Source: Channallabes apus (lineage: Eukaryota; Chordata; Actinopteri; Siluriformes; Clariidae). From it: DNA of 64,000 bases. This document shows, piece by piece, positions 1 to 17,200 of this stretch (position 1 is its first letter; every line of letters starts with the position of its first letter). The position numbers were made by a program, and so were the translations under genes. The notes under the pieces are model-generated. The model saw nothing but the letters and a program-made list of their open reading frames with translations, was not told the DNA's origin and did no database searches. The DNA lies in contig CM060121.1 in NCBI GenBank assembly GCA_030522415.1, forward strand, positions 18,256,642 to 18,320,641, given 5' to 3'.

Positions 1-540
1 CACATGCTGCTCCTGTGCTTCCAGTGATCCAGACCTCATCTGCCCTCTGCACCTACTGACTCGTTCCTATGCTGAACTGGTCTTCATGTCAATTTAAATA
101 ATTTCTGTCATATTGAATTTTCACCTGCACAACACACAAGATGTTATATCATTTCTATCTGTTATCGCCCAAATGAGGATGGGTTCCCTGTTGAGTCTGG
201 TTCCTCTCAAGGTTTCTTCCTAATGCTATCTCAGGGAGTTTTTCCTTGCCACCGTCGCCGTCACCCTTGGCTTGCTCATCAGAGAAATTTCATTCATTCG
301 TATCATTATTATCTGCACATTTTTCTCACACATCCACACTTCCAATTATTTTCTTTTCTATAATTATTATTATTATTTGTTTTTATTTATTTATTTTCTA
401 TTATTATTATTATTTTATTTATTTATTTATTTATTTATTTTTGTTAAATTTCTTTAATTTTTGTGAAGCTGCTTTGAGACAATGACCATTGTTAAAAGCG
501 CTATATAAATAAAATTGAATTGAATTGAATTGAATTAATG
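1..540 (+). repeat. Interspersed repeat with LINE/SINE-like 3' tail
   Basis: This stretch lies in the hmgxb4 intron that runs off the left edge. It ends in a motif typical of many fish repeats: a segment reading GACAATGACCATTGTTAAAA, then an AGCGCTATATAAATAAA segment, then a short ATTGA microsatellite at about 515-537. A related tail fragment occurs at about 45570-45625. An AT-rich simple tract (about 355-445) sits inside it. The repeat nature is inferred from the second copy and the microsatellite tail; I cannot assign a family. ORFs here are low-complexity translations of the AT tract. Confidence 0.6.
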
Positions 541-654
541 TAGAAAGATAAAATACTGTGCTGATATGAGCTACCGCTTAATGCTTAAACAGCAATTCAA
601 AGTGTTTTACACAAGCTTTTCGGTCTTAAATGTCACTACTGGATGCACCGTTTT

Positions 655-699
655 GTACTTAAAAATAATAATAAAATAAAATAAATAAATAAAAAAATT

Positions 700-730
<31 letters not shown>

Positions 731-735
731 AATTT
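655..735. repeat. A/T-rich tract with (TA)n microsatellite
   Basis: A run of AAATAA-type repeats is followed by an uninterrupted TA dinucleotide tract at about 705-731. It is intronic to hmgxb4. No coding content is seen between 540 and 942. Confidence 0.8.
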
Positions 736-942
736 TTTACTTTGTTTTTTGTTTTACTTTTGTTTGTCTACCTACCTTTATCACTAATTAATTCCTTTAA
801 AGACAAAATCACAGTGAATACCTGAATAATCCCTCTGCAACTTTTTACATGAACACCCTAAGTTCTAAGTTATCTAATTTCAAGTTACAAACTGCTGCTT
901 TAAATGGATCAATCACAGTCTTGATGTGAATGGAAGCATCAC

Positions 943-3483
943 CTTGTCTTTGTCATGCTTGTCCCTCTCCTTCTCCTCCTTCTTTTTTTTCTTCACCATT
1001 ATCAGGTCAGCACCCTGATGATGAGGATGATGCGAGTTGATTGCTGGAGCCATAGCGTATGTCCCCAATGAGGTACTATGATTGGACGAGCTGTGAGAAT
1101 GGGAGTGGCTCCTGGATGAGTCCCCTGTGAAAGTAGAAGAAAACACACAGGCGTGAATATTTCTGTATCTATAAACTATAAACCAAACAACAAATCAGCA
1201 GAACATGGGTAATTGCTCAATAAAAGCTCTTACCTTTAAACCCTTTCTTTTCTACACTTCCTCCTTTGTTGTGCTTCTTCTCTTTTGAGCTTTTATCCTT
1301 GTCCCTGTCCTTCTCTTTATCCTTTTTCTTTTTGCTCTTTTTGCTTTTTTTCTTCTTTTTAGATGAAAGGTGTGTATAGGAGTCATCAATGATCAGTTCA
1401 CCCGCTTCTAACTCCCCTCCAGAGGATGAAACCTCTCCTCCCTGTGTCAAAGAGCCACCAAACTGTCCTAGAAGACATATTGTTGCAATAACCCAGGGGA
1501 AATCAAACATATGCTACAGATGAATATATACAGTGAATAGTGATTAGATTACAATAAAATATTAATTTAAGTACAAACTTGAATCATATATAGAAATCCA
1601 TTATCACTACAAAAGTGTTGGCAGTTTATGCACATCATTACACAGCAAGGGGGATTTGTCAACTATTCCTAAGCTGTGATAAAGATTAGCTTAAACTTCT
1701 CTTACCCTCCACTTCTACTTCTTTTCCCACCACGGGAAGAGACTCTCGGCTGTGCTGTTTCTTCTTTGGGGGCTTAGATGTCGTCGTTCGGTCCCTGTCC
1801 TTCTCTTTCTTCAGCCCGCTTTTTTTGATGCCAGAGGAGGAATGATGTCCCATGCTCCCTGAAGATGGATGTGCAGGAAAAGGGAATCTTTCACTCGACT
1901 CTCCTGACTCATTCTTCTCTTTGGGTGAAAGTATGAGCTTCATTTTCAGACCCTCACCATCTCGCAGTGTAAGTGGCTCACCTCTTCCCGCTCCAGAATG
2001 GAACAAGGAAGACTTAGTGGAAGACGAGGAAGACGAAGAGTGCTTCTTAGACAACGACGCTGAACTCGGATGGCGCGAATGAGGGAAAGAGTGGGAGAAG
2101 GACTGGCTGCTTTTTGAGCTGCCCTCACGCTTGCGATCTTTGGAAGAGGAATGTGAGGAGTGAGAAGGGTATGAGGGTTTTTTATGAATGTTGGGGCCAG
2201 GCTCGGACCCTGTGGCCATCGGTGACGTGATGGCCTGTAAAAGGCCCATAGCAGTATCTGTAGTGTGGACTGCCTGAGACGAGCCTGAAGACGAGCGTGA
2301 GGGAGAGCGTTCAGAGGATTTACGTTTCTTCTTATGAGGAGGGCCTGAACCATGGTGGTCTGAGGAAAGATTATTGTGTATGTAAGGAATTAATATTGTG
2401 ACATGGGTATTATACAAAATTGCCTGACCATTTGTCCACTGTCTTACAGAAATCTGTGTTCAATTGAAATTTTCACTTATTTATTTAATATTTTATAATT
2501 TTATAATAATTCATATCTTATCATTTATAATCAGTTTCCTAAACATGATGTCTTTCAAACAAAACAAAGAAACACTCTTCAATGTTTGCTTTTAAAATAT
2601 GCATAAGGTTACATTTTAGAGGCTGCTCATCTCTCTGATGCAGTCTCTATTATATAACACTTACCTCTATTATGGTGCTCATCACTTGAGTGCTTCTTCT
2701 TCTTTTTATGTAGATCTCCTCCCATGATTACCAACTCAGAGTCCTAATTATTGACAGAATAGACAAGAGTCAATAGTTTATAACACAAAGGCAAAATCTT
2801 GTAAGGAAACTTTGTAAGTGAAATAAAAGACAGAGAGCCCAGATTAAACCATTCATCTGAAATGGCACCTCTACCTAACCAATCTTACATCAGATTATGT
2901 AAACTGAAATGCATGCAAATAATGTGATTCTGTAAACTACCTACAACCCTCCTGAAGTTATAATTTATTCAATCAATCAACCCAAGGTAAGATTTAAACC
3001 CTCAACTCTGGATGTGCAAGGAAACTCTGCTAACAACTGCACCATGGTGTCCCGAAGTTATCAAAAGTTGAAGTTATCAAAAACCTCATATTAGTAGTTT
3101 GTAATCAATGATGTCCTGACAAAATGAACTAAAATTAAAATAGTCCTCAGCCTAATGTATCTGTTCCTATCTCCCTGCTGTTACCTCACTACTTCTCTTA
3201 GAGGTTTTGCACACCTGTGCGGCTATTTCTTCCTCTTCTCTCAATAAATCTTTGTATGAGCGCCTTTTCTCCCTCTGACTGCGACCAGCCACCAGACCTA
3301 CCTCTCCCTCTACACCCGACATCTCTGAAAAGAAAAAAAAAATACATATAAGAAATAAATAATTAGGAAACAGTTCATTAATTTGTTCCTCATCAGGTAA
3401 TATGAGGAATAATCAGAATCCAGGTGAAATAATATTAATTCCTCACCCATTACACCTTTCCGTTTTATCTCCTCAAATTCCAT
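943..3483 (-). CDS. hmgxb4: HMG-box domain-containing protein 4 (HMGXB4), 5' part, C-terminus outside window
   Basis: Six coding exons are visible on the minus strand: 3447-3483, 3185-3324, 2665-2743, 1706-2359, 1234-1467 and 943-1124. All have AG/GT borders and compatible phases, giving 442 codons before the window ends. Family signatures are a GRSQREK..RSYKDLLREEEEIAAQV block near residue 30, TDTAMGLLQAITSP, LTLRDGEGLKMKLILSPKEK, GGELEAGELIIDDSY, and lysine-rich tracts (KKKKKSKKSKKKKDKEK and KKKKKEEKERDK). Vertebrate HMGXB4 places one HMG box after the last lysine tract, so the DNA-binding part should lie left of position 1. The start at 3483 is the first ATG of the exon; a non-coding first exon is proposed near 4663-4740. 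The protein is a nuclear HMG-family factor reported to act on Wnt signalling and chromatin. Identification is firm; the exact N-terminus is less so. Confidence 0.9.
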
Positions 3484-4662
3484 GATCAGCTTTAAGTCAC
3501 TGACTTGGTTTCATCAGTCTACTGGGACAGAAATGAACCGGGAATTAGCATCATCATTCATGTCATAACGGCTTAAAAGACTAAAATGTTTATGTGCAGG
3601 AAACTTTTCTGAGGAAATCGTAAACATTCTTTACACAATTCAGAATAAGAAAATACTAAAATGCCATTCTAGTATTTAGTGTTTATAGTATCTAGTATTT
3701 AGCCATTCTGCATTTTAGTATTTAGTGCAATGACTAATAAAGAAGCATGATTTCAGTTATTTTATAAAGATAAGAAATTATATTTATATATATATAAATA
3801 TCTCGAAAATATTTCAAGAGCTGTAACAAAAACTGCCCCAGAAATAAACTTGTTCCTGGCAGGAGACCCAGCTGGTGTCCCTAGCGTTTTTATTTTCTTT
3901 TGAAACGTGAATAGACTTCTGTTAACAAAGATGTACACGTGTAATAATTGCTGCTTCCTTTCATTTTCATAAGACCTAGCAGTTTTAATTACACGTATCT
4001 GTAATATTCGTGTTGTGAATGTGTGTGTGGAAGTTAGGCGGGACAAAAAAAAACTTCACACTTGAAGAACTGTTAGAGGGTTTTCCCCCCCCAGTCCGTG
4101 TCTATTATATGATAACATTATACACCAGTCTAACTTTGCTAATTACGGAGATTAATACTGGGAGAGTGCTGCCACTGTATCTGTCAGGTGAACATGGACA
4201 TGGCGGAGACGCTGAGGATGAGAATGCAGCGGAGTTTTCTTTTATCTCTCCGCAAAATAAAAAGAACGAATCGCCTGGCGCTTAATGTCTCGTCACACGG
4301 AAACTGTTTCCGCTTAAATTAAAAGGCGAGCTGATGTTCGTCGTTAATCGAGTGGCCATTTCCCGCCTCCTTTCGAAAAGATACACAAACACACCCCCTT
4401 GGCTCCGCCGGGGTCCGACTTTGCCCTTGTTTGAAGTGCACAGAATCCGACAGCCCACGACGGGCTACAGAGAGCCGGCTGTTTCACCGACGACAGCCCG
4501 CGGCTTTCATTCCATACAGGCCGGAAAAACGTTAGGATTCAATAAGCCACTATTCCACCGTGCATTTTACCTCTTTATCGCAGCGACTAAAAATTATGCA
4601 AAGCGCAAATGTTTTATGAGCAGCAGAAACCCGACCTATGTGGAAATAAATGCTAAAATTAC
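3484..4662 (-). other. hmgxb4 5' intron, no gene seen
   Basis: AT-rich sequence with a short (TA)n stretch near 3785, grading into CpG-rich sequence from about 4180. Long plus-strand ORFs in the GC-rich part have no recognisable domains and look like open-frame artefacts of a CpG island. Confidence 0.5.
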
Positions 4663-4745
4663 CTTCGCTGATGGCCGGGTTTAAACGGCGCCAGCCGCCA
4701 TCTTTGATTTGAGTCCACAACAAAGCGGGAGCTGAGAGGAGGGTC
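4663..4745 (-). promoter_or_regulatory. Proposed hmgxb4 non-coding first exon and start site with YY1-type motif
   Basis: The minus strand reads AAGATGGCGGC at 4694-4704, the classic YY1/housekeeping initiator motif. A good splice donor follows (GCGAAG|GTAATT, donor at 4661-4662). The ATG in the motif opens a reading frame of only six codons (MAAGAV) before a stop, so it would be an upstream ORF. The surrounding 4180-4760 region is GC-rich relative to its flanks, consistent with a CpG-island promoter. Inferred; no transcript evidence is available. Confidence 0.55.
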
Positions 4746-5166
4746 TACACTCAACAGCAGCTCGAGTCTGACAGGAAAACCAGCTCTCAGCCTCACACAT
4801 GCTCACCTTCAGGCTTTGCATTCATGGCATGTTATTGTACAGTGCAAATATAATGAATTAAAAACAACAACACAAGAACCGACTGGAAACCAATATTTGG
4901 ACATATATTTTTTTATTCTCATTGTGTGATACATGTTCAACATCAAACAACAGTGAACAGTAATGACTGAACAAGATATACAGACAACACAAAAACAAGA
5001 AGCCATACAAATAGCAAGAATGTCTGTCTGAAGGCCCTTAATTTAATTATACAGTTTGTACAATTGACAAAATGATTAAATCATACAACGTGTGTCATGT
5101 GTTAATAAATATCTCCAGTCCTTTTTCTCTATCCAGCCTTCTGTAAACCTCAGTGGAATTTCTTCT

Positions 5167-9828
<4,662 letters not shown>

Positions 9829-10200
9829 ACTCACCGAGTCATTTAACACACAAGTTTGTTTCTCTGCATTACGAAACTATAACATTAGCACATATACTCT
9901 ATTAATAAAAGAAAAAAGCCTAATACTCGGCCTAGGCGCTAAATTACTTGCTCCGGTTGTCAACTGAAAAACAAAATCAGCTCATTTCCAGTAAGGATCA
10001 AAATAGATCGGTTAATTAATCCAACCGTTAGTGTGTTACAGAGCCAAAATGTCGCCTGTTTTGTGTTAGTTCATCAGCTTAGTAACAGACACAGCGATTG
10101 CTGAAGCGTTGAGTCTGCACAGCCAATCAAAATGGCGGTCTGTGTCACTGCAACCAATCACAACGTTGTAGTCTTCGAGGAAGCACCACAGTTTCAGTGA
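9829..10200 (-). promoter_or_regulatory. ankrd54 promoter region
   Basis: This is the sequence just upstream of the ankrd54 start. It contains two CCAAT boxes on the plus strand (AGCCAATCAAAATGGCGG near 10120-10138 and ACCAATCACAACG near 10152), and a GC-rich stretch continues into exon 1. No TATA box is obvious. Confidence 0.45.
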
Positions 10201-10499
10201 AACGTTGGTTGTCACTTTTAACATGCTTAATAAATATTTTAACGAATTATACGGATGTACCTTACATATATTTTTTAATTATTTTATTTTTAACTGGACA
10301 GTCTTGCCTTTTGGATTTTCCATAAACACATAGTAACAAAATATTTTTTGTGTCTAAATGTTTGCTGTGGTTGTCAATTGTATGTTGATCCTGCTCTGTC
10401 GCTTTGGGGTTGAAAATCTATAAAAAGATTATTTAAAAAAAATCCAAAGCATTTAAAATCTTAATCTCAAGGTTAATGTACTACCTAATTGTATTCTTT

Positions 10500-10820
10500 C
10501 ATTCAAAACATTCCATCTGTCCATCCATCTAGAATCTTTGAGGCCAATGGTGACCTTTGAATTTATTCCCATTTTTACGACCATGGTAGGACCTCCTACC
10601 AACATTCATACACTCATTCACGCACTAGGGGACATTTGGGAACGCCAATTAGCCTAATCGCATATATTTCACCTGTGATGGAGGAAATCGAAGTATGTGG
10701 AGGAAACCCACCAAGCACAGTGAGACCATACAAACTCCATACACACAGAGCCCATGGATTCGAACTCAGACCCTGGTGGTCCAAGGTGACAGTGCTACCC
10801 ACTAAGTCACCATGCCGCCA
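10500..10820 (-). mobile_element. tRNA-derived SINE, degenerate copy
   Basis: It reads on the minus strand. At the right edge it has GGCGGCATGGTGACTTAGTG, the A-box-like head, and TTCGAATCC as a B-box-like motif. GGAGGAAACCCACCAAGCAC and ATTAGCCTAAT on the plus strand are body landmarks shared with copies at 19741, 22017, 25915, 31990 and 36785. It occupies the ankrd54/foxred2 intergenic region; the rest of 10200-11224 is AT-rich with nothing recognisable. Confidence 0.8.
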
Positions 10821-11224
10821 TTCAAAATATTGGTCTACCTCAACTGTTCAGGCCACCAATTTTGTTTAGAAATACATTTCCTGTAGTCTTTGCACAAAAG
10901 TAGGAGTTGTTTTCAAGTATACAATACCTCAACTGTAGATAATAAGCATCATCATATGAGTGGGTCTCAATCAATACTGGTATATATATTTATGGACGTT
11001 AAGCACATTTCGGTAACAGGTCTCAAAAATAAATTAAGTATTTAACACAAACCACACAACATTTTCTTATTTAAAAACATCCGACAGATAATAATGTACT
11101 AACTATTTTGGAAACATATGAGGCATTTAGTAAATATCATTAAGAGGTACAGGCAAATACTGACATTTCATAATTAAATAGATTTCATAATAACTTTATA
11201 AAAACAGTCAGTCTTTGGCTTGTT

Positions 11225-14200
11225 TTAGAGATCAGTCTTGATTGTCGAAGATACTGCAGCTCGAGCATGTGACAGGTAATCGGAAAATGCCCCATCGTCA
11301 TCAGAAAGAACTGATTTATAATGGTTTAGCATGAGCCCCGCCTCACGGGCATGCTGCCACAGGTGACTATTACCCACAATGCCTCCTTTGTTTAAGTAGC
11401 CTTGACTGCAGAAGATGGGGGGCTTCCGAATGGTGAGAGAAAGTTGGAAGCAGGATTCTTTAAAGAGAGAAAACAAAGGAAATACTAGAAGTTTCTAGTA
11501 TAAATGTACACATAGTAAAACACTGTAATGTGTATAATATTGCATAGTGTTGTAAAGTGATATACAGGTCCCTCTAAAAAAATTAGCATATTGTGATAAA
11601 GTTCATTTTCTGTAATGTACTGATAAACATTAGACTTTCATATATTTTAGATTCATTACACACAACTGAAGTAGTTCAAGCCTTTTATTGTTTTAATATG
11701 GATGATTGTGGCATACAGCTCATGAAAACCCAAAATCCCTATCTCAAAAAATTAGCATATTTCATCCGACCAATAAAAGAAAAGTGTTTTTAATACAAAA
11801 CAAGTCAACCTTCAAATAATTATGTTCAGTTATGCACTCAATACTTGGTCGGGAATCCTTTTGCAGATTCTTGTGACTTGTGTCTCTCAACTTTCTCTTC
11901 ACAATATCCCACAGATTCTCTATGGGGTTCAGGTCAGGAGAGTTGGCAGGCCAATTGATCACAGTAATACCATGGTCAGTAAACCATTTACCAGTGGTTT
12001 TGGCACTGTGAGCAGGTGCCAGGTCGTGCTGAAAAATTAAATCTTCATCTCCATAAAGCTTTTCAGCAGATGGAAGCATGAAGTGCTCCAAAATCTCCTG
12101 ATAGCTAGCTGCATTGACCCTGCCCTTGATAAAACACAGTGGACCAACACCAGCAGCTGACATGGCACCCCAGACCATCACTGACTGTGGGTACTTGACA
12201 CTGGACTTCAGGCATTTTGGCATTTCCCTCTCCCCAGTCTTCCTCCAGACTCTGGCACCTTGATTTCCGAATGACATGCAAAATTTGCAACCTGTAGCCC
12301 ATTTCCTGCACATGCCTGTACACGGTGGCTCTGGATGTTTCTACTCCAGACTCAGTCCACTGCTTCCGCAGGTCCCCCAAGGTCTGGAATCGGTCCTTCT
12401 CCACAATCTTCCTCAGGACCCGGTCACCTCTTCTCGTTGTGCAGCGTTTTCTGCCACACTTTTTCCTTCCCACTGAGGTGCCTTGATACAGCACTCTGGG
12501 AACAGCCTATTCGTTCAGAAATTTCTTTGTGTCTTACCCTCTTGGTTGAGGGTGTCAATGATTGCCTTCTGGACAGCAGTCAGGTCGGCAGTCTTACCCA
12601 TGATTGCGGTTTTGAGTAATGAACCAGGCTGGGAGTTTTTAAAAGCCTCAGGAATCTTTTGCAGGTGTTTAGAGTTAATTTGTTGATTCAGATGATTAGG
12701 TTAATAGCTCGTTTAGAGAACCTTTTCTGGTGACCATCTCTTCATGATATGCTAATTTTTTGAGATAGGGATTTTGGATTTTCATGAGCTGTATGCCACA
12801 ATCATCAATATTAAAACAATAAAAGGCTTGAACTACTTTGTGTTGTGTGTAATGAATCTAAAATATATGAAAGTCTAATGTTTATCAGTACATTACAGAA
12901 AATAATGAACTTTATCACAATATGCTCATTTTATGAGAAGGACCTGTATATATTTGATTATATTAATTATCCAAATGAATAATACACTGTGCCCTAAATC
13001 TGTATGTGAACTTTGGTATCCACCGTGAACAACTACAGCACAGACTGAACTTTGAACACATAAGAGAAGAAATCAATGATTCTAACAATAAACTCCTCTA
13101 TGCATAGATATTTCAAAATGTCCTGAAACCAGTAGGAAACAACTTTCTAGACAACGTACACACCTGCGTAAAATGCTCTGAGGTCTGTCTGAAGGCAGTG
13201 CTCGAGGAAGCGACGCAGGGGCTGACTGTGAGACACAGGCTGATCCCACTCAGTCAGGAAGTCTTCAACCATGTGATGCACAGCATCAGGACGTGGCAGA
13301 GGCCATCCAACTGGACGCTGCCTCATATCTTTCTCTGTAGAAGATTAGATTGAAAACAATAATGTATTAATACACAAGTACACCCAATGACCTGAATGAT
13401 CTGACCCAACTTTATTCTGTGATATAACAACTCCCTAATTTTAGCCGTGTCCAATTCGTCTCCGTCACTACTGTAGGTGCGCTCCCACATTAAGCTACAA
13501 CGACCACTCAGTCGGGAGGGCCGAAGATCATCATGTTTTTCCTTCGAACCATGAAGCATCACACAGGAATCGAAGTCGCATGATAAAATATCTCTATCCT
13601 CATAGGCATGTTCTCTTCCAGAATGAGCCCACCCCTATCCAAACCGGACTAGGGCTCAAAAGAAAGTTCTATAATTTATAGATGGTTACTCCAACATGTA
13701 AGACAGTTCTGTCCAACATCATCCTGAGAACACAAATACAGGGAATATGTTTTGTAAGAATAACATTCATCTCTCTAGTACAGCTCCAGAGACCACGCTT
13801 GTGGTGGCTCAGTACCTTTTAAACCTTTTCAAACTTCTACTTTGGCATCGAAAGAGACTTCCATGGCCAACCTTGAATTGCTGAGCAAATCTAAATATAT
13901 ACTTTAGTAACATTTCAATTCAGTTTACTCAAACCTGTAGGCAGTGTTTTGTAGTAGTAAATGACTGGGTGGAGGAAATTAGACTTCCAGGCTTTGGTCC
14001 ACTCTGACTCAGCACGGCCTGGCCCAAGTGTGTCTGTGTGGTTAAGTCCATACTGCATGATCACAACCAGAAGGCCACGCTCAGAGACACGTCGACCAGA
14101 CACAGCAGCAAAATGAGGTAGAACCTGCACAGGAAACTCCTCCAGATACTCACAGTGAGCTCTGCCAAGCATGGACATCTGTTAGTGATCATTCTGATTT

Positions 14201-17200
14201 CAACACACTAAAGAGATGAAAGGTTTTATTAATTCAATTCAGAAACAGAATAGGTCCTTACCCTTGCAGTAAAACAATGTCCCCCAAAACCCCAAACATT
14301 TGGTATGGTCCAGATGCTTCGTTCACTCGCTTTAAAATCCAAGACAGCAGGTGGCTGGTGTCCAGTTTGGTAGCTGGCCATGAGTTGTTATGGTAACGCT
14401 GCTCCAAGACCTTATGCACTGCACGCACTACAATATTAAAATTACAAAGTTACTAAAGCATTATCAACAGTGATGCTATATCTAACAATTAAAACTCAAC
14501 CGTCCTTCATAATGCCAAGCTTAAAATACTCAGTCGTGTTTGTTATTATCATAGTGCAGAGATTTATGACTGCCCATGAATGCTTTGAATGAAACAATGA
14601 ATTTCCCTCACTTAATGTGATTTCCATACACATAACTACCTTACAGGTTTCAAAAACCCAACATGGAAAATGCACCTATGTAGCGGAATCCATGAATAAA
14701 TCCTCCAGCAGACATTCTGTAGTCTCTGGAGTGAGCTGCGGTTCCTAGGACGAACAGATTGGGTGTCCCCCTGCCCTCGTACCATGCGGTCACTTTCGGC
14801 AGACGGCCACGAGCAACACTGCTGCATGGTGGACGGGCAGAGCTGGAGGAGAAACAAAAAATATATATATTTCACTAATAAGTCACTAAAAATATAAAGA
14901 TTATATGTTATAATATCCTTATTACTTATGATGCCCAATAACAATACTAGAACATCTATCCAACAGGGCTTTTATTTACTGAAGTGTCTGGTAAGTTATT
15001 TGATACAACATCTTATGGCGTTTAAACGTTTTTGACTGGTTACTAAAAAGAAGTACTGTCAATGAATTATGTTAATATTGAGAAGCAAACATTTTCTTTC
15101 CCCATTACATACCTGGGTCCACATTTAGTTGGAAAGTTATGTGCAACTTATATTATAATATCAATAGAACATAACACATGTATGCATGCAGCATACAAAA
15201 GCAACCAACAGAAACAAAATCTTTCATTAAAACTCTGATTGTTTAATACAAATATGGTTGCTCATTTTGGTTTCAGTATTGAAAAGTATCAGAAATATGT
15301 ACTCATACTCAGTCTGGAGGTGTGGGGAGGTAAGGTGTTGATGTTGATCACTTCTTATTACCCTCAAGAGTCTAGACCCACCCATGTGCTTCAGAAGAGA
15401 CAGCTATGAAATTATACATACACATTAAAGATGGTGAAGTTGAAGCGGAATCCCAAGCAGCTGATCACACGGTCATAAGGCTGTCGTAGCGAAAAGTTGT
15501 CGTCATGGTACCCAGGCAAGTTTTCTGCTGTGATGTTAGTGCCCTGGCTGATGCTGTGGCTGTTCAAAAGTTCTGACAGAGTAAGATAGAGCTGCTCTTT
15601 TTCCTCTAAAGACTTCCCCGTCATCTTTTTTTCAGCTCTCTTTTTCAATTTTCCTCCACGGACAACAGCGATGTCCTCCAGTCTTCCCTCCACTAAGCCA
15701 TCCAGAGACTTAAGCTGGTACGTGTCTAACAACTCATTATTCACTGCCCTACAGGACAAACAGAAGCAATGCCCATGTGATAAAATAAGCTTGCATTAAT
15801 ACTGATTTTCTGACAGTAACCTGAACATTTTTAAAAGCTTTTAATTTTGAATTATATTCAAGTAAATGTTTTCACCCATATCAGACAAATCATTAACTAG
15901 TTCAGTGATGAATTATTGGGAGTCAGATGAAATAAAGTCATAAATATCATAAAGCATATAAAGCAATCTAAGATTCTGAAGAAAAAAAACTGCACCTGAG
16001 GTCTCCAACATAGTGTGTCTGCCATGCTAGTCGAACAGGGCTTGGGCTATACAGATGGATCCGACTGGCTCTTCCCAGAATGCTTTGTGCTGTTTCAAAG
16101 GCAGAGTTTCCTTTGCCCAGGATCAGGACAGCCTGATCTTTGTACTCCTCTGGATCAGTGGGGATGGACTCATATCCTTCAACCAAATTAGAGCCCACAA
16201 AATCAACCTCGACGGGGACCCAGAGCCCAGTGGCTACTAATAGAACCCTAGAAGAAATCAAAGATGACACAATAAGACAGGAATACAATAAACTTTTATA
16301 CTGCAGAAATCTCTCCTCTCATTGGTCAGAAGGCATTTATTAGATATATAAAATAACACAGCTCTGACAGAAACCCAAAGTCATTAGTCATGTTTCACTA
16401 TGCTCGTTGAAATACATATTGTTTCTATGGTAACAGCTAATTACTTTGAATAAACATATTTAAACAGCATACAATTGTTGATCTTAGGACTCTCCAGTGT
16501 TGGAATGATATAATGGTTTATAGGAAACAGAACTACTGCCACAATACCTGCATTTATAGTCCACCCTATGCTGATCAGTCAGTATGTAGCCTTTATGTCC
16601 ACTTCCTCCAAACTGCAAAGCTCGAACACTCCCTATATCTGTGTTGTATTTAACCTGCAACCCCAGTTCTTTCTCAAACACAGAGAGGTAGTGAGGATAG
16701 ACGTCAGCATCAGGGTAGAGGTCCCGGGTGAATCTTTGAAAGAGCAGGTCTGGCCTGTGGCTCAGCAGGGAGTTCCAATCATGGCGCAGGTTAAACTCTC
16801 CGTTACGTCTCCCTGTGTAGATTTTGTTGATGCTAATGAGTTTTCGATGTCGAGGATACCTAGGAAAGAGAAAGCAAATGCAGATGTATGAATAATAAGG
16901 AAGCACATCAGAGACTGGTCTGGATATCACCACTGTGATGAAATGCAAAATGGCTACATGCTTTTGTAATGCTGTTCACCAATACTGAATACATAGGATA
17001 TAAAAAGTATTTAAAAAAAATGTTTTTTTAATTATGAAAATTCTTTCTTTTTTTTTTATAAAAAAACTATAATAATGTGGTTGCATATTGTGCACACCCG
17101 CTTATAAATGTACTGTAAATGTGCCTATGTTTAAGCAATTTCCCTCTGGGATTAATAAAGTTCTTTGAATCTTGAATATTTAGAATTAAGCAATCACATT

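Noticed and set aside
246..485. 79-codon ORF rich in Tyr, Phe and Ile
   Set aside because: Translation of an AT-rich simple tract within a repeat.
4334..4684. 116-codon plus-strand ORF
   Set aside because: It sits in the GC-rich hmgxb4 promoter, opposite the gene, with no recognisable domain or splice context.
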